Made by a program: the position numbers and the translations under genes. From Streptosporangiaceae bacterium (lineage in GTDB: Bacteria > Actinomycetota > Actinomycetes > Streptosporangiales > Streptosporangiaceae): a stretch of 6,535 nt of DNA. The notes beneath the pieces are model-generated. The model did no database searches and was not told the DNA's origin. It was given only the letters and a program-made list of their open reading frames with translations. Positions 5,416-6,535 of the stretch are shown piece by piece. How positions within the stretch are numbered: position 1 is the stretch's first letter; each line of letters starts with the position of its first letter. Location of the stretch: positions 1 to 6,535 of the forward strand of contig JASIBJ010000756.1 in the NCBI GenBank assembly GCA_030045215.1, read 5' to 3'.

Positions 5416-6361
5416 GGACGGTGATCCGCGTGCCGCTCTGGCCCCGGAGTGCTAGCTCGATGTGCTCCGGGTCGGTGATCAGCGCCTCGCCGCCGCCATG
5501 CTCCAGGTATTCGATGACTGCCTGTATCTTCGGCGCCATGCTGCCCTTGGCGAAATGACCGCCTTCTGAGAGGTAACGCCGCGCCTGCGCCAGGCTGAGC
5601 TTGTCCACCCATTGCTGGGCGGGAGTGCCGAAGCCAAGCGCGACCTTCTCCACTGCCGTGGCGATGAGGAACAGGTCAGCGCCAACCAATTGTGCGAGCA
5701 GGGAACTGGCCAGGTCCTTGTCGATCACCGCCGCGACGCCCTCCAGGTCCCCGGCAGCGTCCCGCACTACCGGGATGCCGCCGCCGCCGACCGCGACGAC
5801 GATGACGCCCGCATTGAGCAGGGTCTTGATGGCGTCGAGCTCAACGATGCGCAGCGGCCGGGGCGAAGCGACGACGCGTCGCCAGCCGCGGTTGGCGTCC
5901 TCGATCACGGCCCACCCGTCCTCCGCCTGCCTCCGCTTCGCGTCGGCCTCGGCCATGAACGAGCCGATGGGCTTGCTCGGGTTAGCAAACGCCGGGTCCT
6001 CGCGGGCGACCTCGCACTGGGTGACGAGCGCCGCCACCGGGCGCTCCACCCCGCGGCGGCGCATCTCGTTCTCCAGATTCTGGGCCAGCGCGTACCCGAT
6101 GGCGCCCTGCGTGTCGGCGCCGCAGACGTCAAGCGGCACCTCGTGCAGTTCGCCGGAGGACAACTCGGAACGGCGCAGGACGAACCCGACCTGTGGCCCG
6201 TTCCCGTGGCTTACGATCACGTTCCAGCCCTGCGCCACCATGGACACGATGTGCACCGTGGTCTCCTGCGCGGCCAGGTACTGATCCCTGATCGTCTGAT
6301 GCCGCGGGTTCTTAATCAGCGAGTTGCCGCCGATGGCAACGACGGCCGTTCTTGCGGGCAT
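5411..6361 (-). CDS. arcC: Carbamate kinase
   Basis: A 316-residue amino-acid-kinase-family enzyme, typical length for carbamate kinase (about 300-315). In the cytosol it transfers phosphate from carbamoyl phosphate to ADP, giving ATP, CO2 and ammonia in the catabolic direction. The order of motifs matches the family: AIGGNSLI (9-16), SHGNGPQVGF (51-60), TQCEV (114-118), the NPSKPIGSF lid segment (127-135), RRVVASPRPL (161-170), VGGGGIPVV (191-199), AVIDKDLAS (211-219), FLIATAVEKV (231-240) and FAKGSMAPKIQA (270-281). No key residue appears to be missing. It starts 8 nt after the stop of the upstream carbamoyltransferase with no clear ribosome site of its own, so coupled translation is likely. 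The pair is a phosphorolytic ATP-yielding unit as in arginine deiminase or ureido-compound breakdown. No arginine deiminase is visible, so the substrate route is open. Confidence 0.97.
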   Translation of the reverse strand: MPARTAVVAIGGNSLIKNPRHQTIRDQYLAAQETTVHIVSMVAQGWNVIVSHGNGPQVGFVLRRSELSSGELHEVPLDVCGADTQGAIGYALAQNLENEMRRRGVERPVAALVTQCEVAREDPAFANPSKPIGSFMAEADAKRRQAEDGWAVIEDANRGWRRVVASPRPLRIVELDAIKTLLNAGVIVVAVGGGGIPVVRDAAGDLEGVAAVIDKDLASSLLAQLVGADLFLIATAVEKVALGFGTPAQQWVDKLSLAQARRYLSEGGHFAKGSMAPKIQAVIEYLEHGGGEALITDPEHIELALRGQSGTRITVR

Positions 6362-6369
6362 CGCAACCG

Positions 6370-6535
<166 letters not shown>

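Noticed and set aside
5193..5612. Minus-strand frame bridging carbamate kinase and TOPRIM genes
   Set aside because: It overlaps two well-supported genes in another frame and its translation shows no family features.
5601..6284. 227-residue plus-strand frame opposite carbamate kinase
   Set aside because: Ser/Thr/Arg-rich translation with no domain, fully covered by an unambiguous carbamate kinase on the other strand.

Overview
This is a 6.5 kb window of high-GC chromosomal DNA with strong G/C preference at third codon positions. It most likely comes from an actinomycete (Streptomyces/Streptosporangiales-like). That placement is an inference from composition and from an actinobacterial-style stand-alone TOPRIM protein, not a database match. 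Genes are tightly packed on both strands. No tRNA, rRNA, insertion sequence or CRISPR array is visible, and no gene-free stretch exceeds 300 bases.

Layout. (1) 1-651, +: the C-terminal two thirds of an acyl-CoA dehydrogenase, cut by the window edge. Its end carries a 17-bp tandem repeat in about 3.5 copies (636-694), which also supplies the stop of the converging gene. (2) 682-3130, -: an apparent three-gene operon read aminotransferase, RidA, PhzF-family protein. The genes are 46 nt and 3 nt apart. (3) 3131-3221: a divergent intergenic region with three CCAAT-type half-sites running into the start codon of the regulator. (4) 3222-4646, +: a MocR-type (GntR-HTH plus aminotransferase fold) regulator. 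(5) 4676-5275, -: a stand-alone OLD-like TOPRIM protein. (6) 5276-5410: an intergenic region rich in small hairpins. (7) 5411-6361, -: carbamate kinase. (8) 6370-6535, -: the C-terminal end of a carbamoyltransferase of the ornithine/aspartate transcarbamylase superfamily, just upstream of the kinase in the same operon.

How the genes may work together. The MocR gene and the aminotransferase-RidA-phzF operon are divergent neighbours, the usual arrangement for a MocR regulator and its target. An aminotransferase makes PLP-linked imine/enamine intermediates, RidA hydrolyses reactive imines/enamines, and PhzF-fold proteins are isomerases or epimerases. The unit therefore looks like a small amino-acid conversion pathway whose substrate is not revealed by the sequence. 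Separately, the carbamoyltransferase and carbamate kinase form a catabolic carbamoyl-phosphate-to-ATP unit. The transcarbamylase has HPLP where ornithine enzymes normally have HCLP, so its substrate may not be ornithine. The acyl-CoA dehydrogenase and the TOPRIM protein have no evident link to their neighbours.
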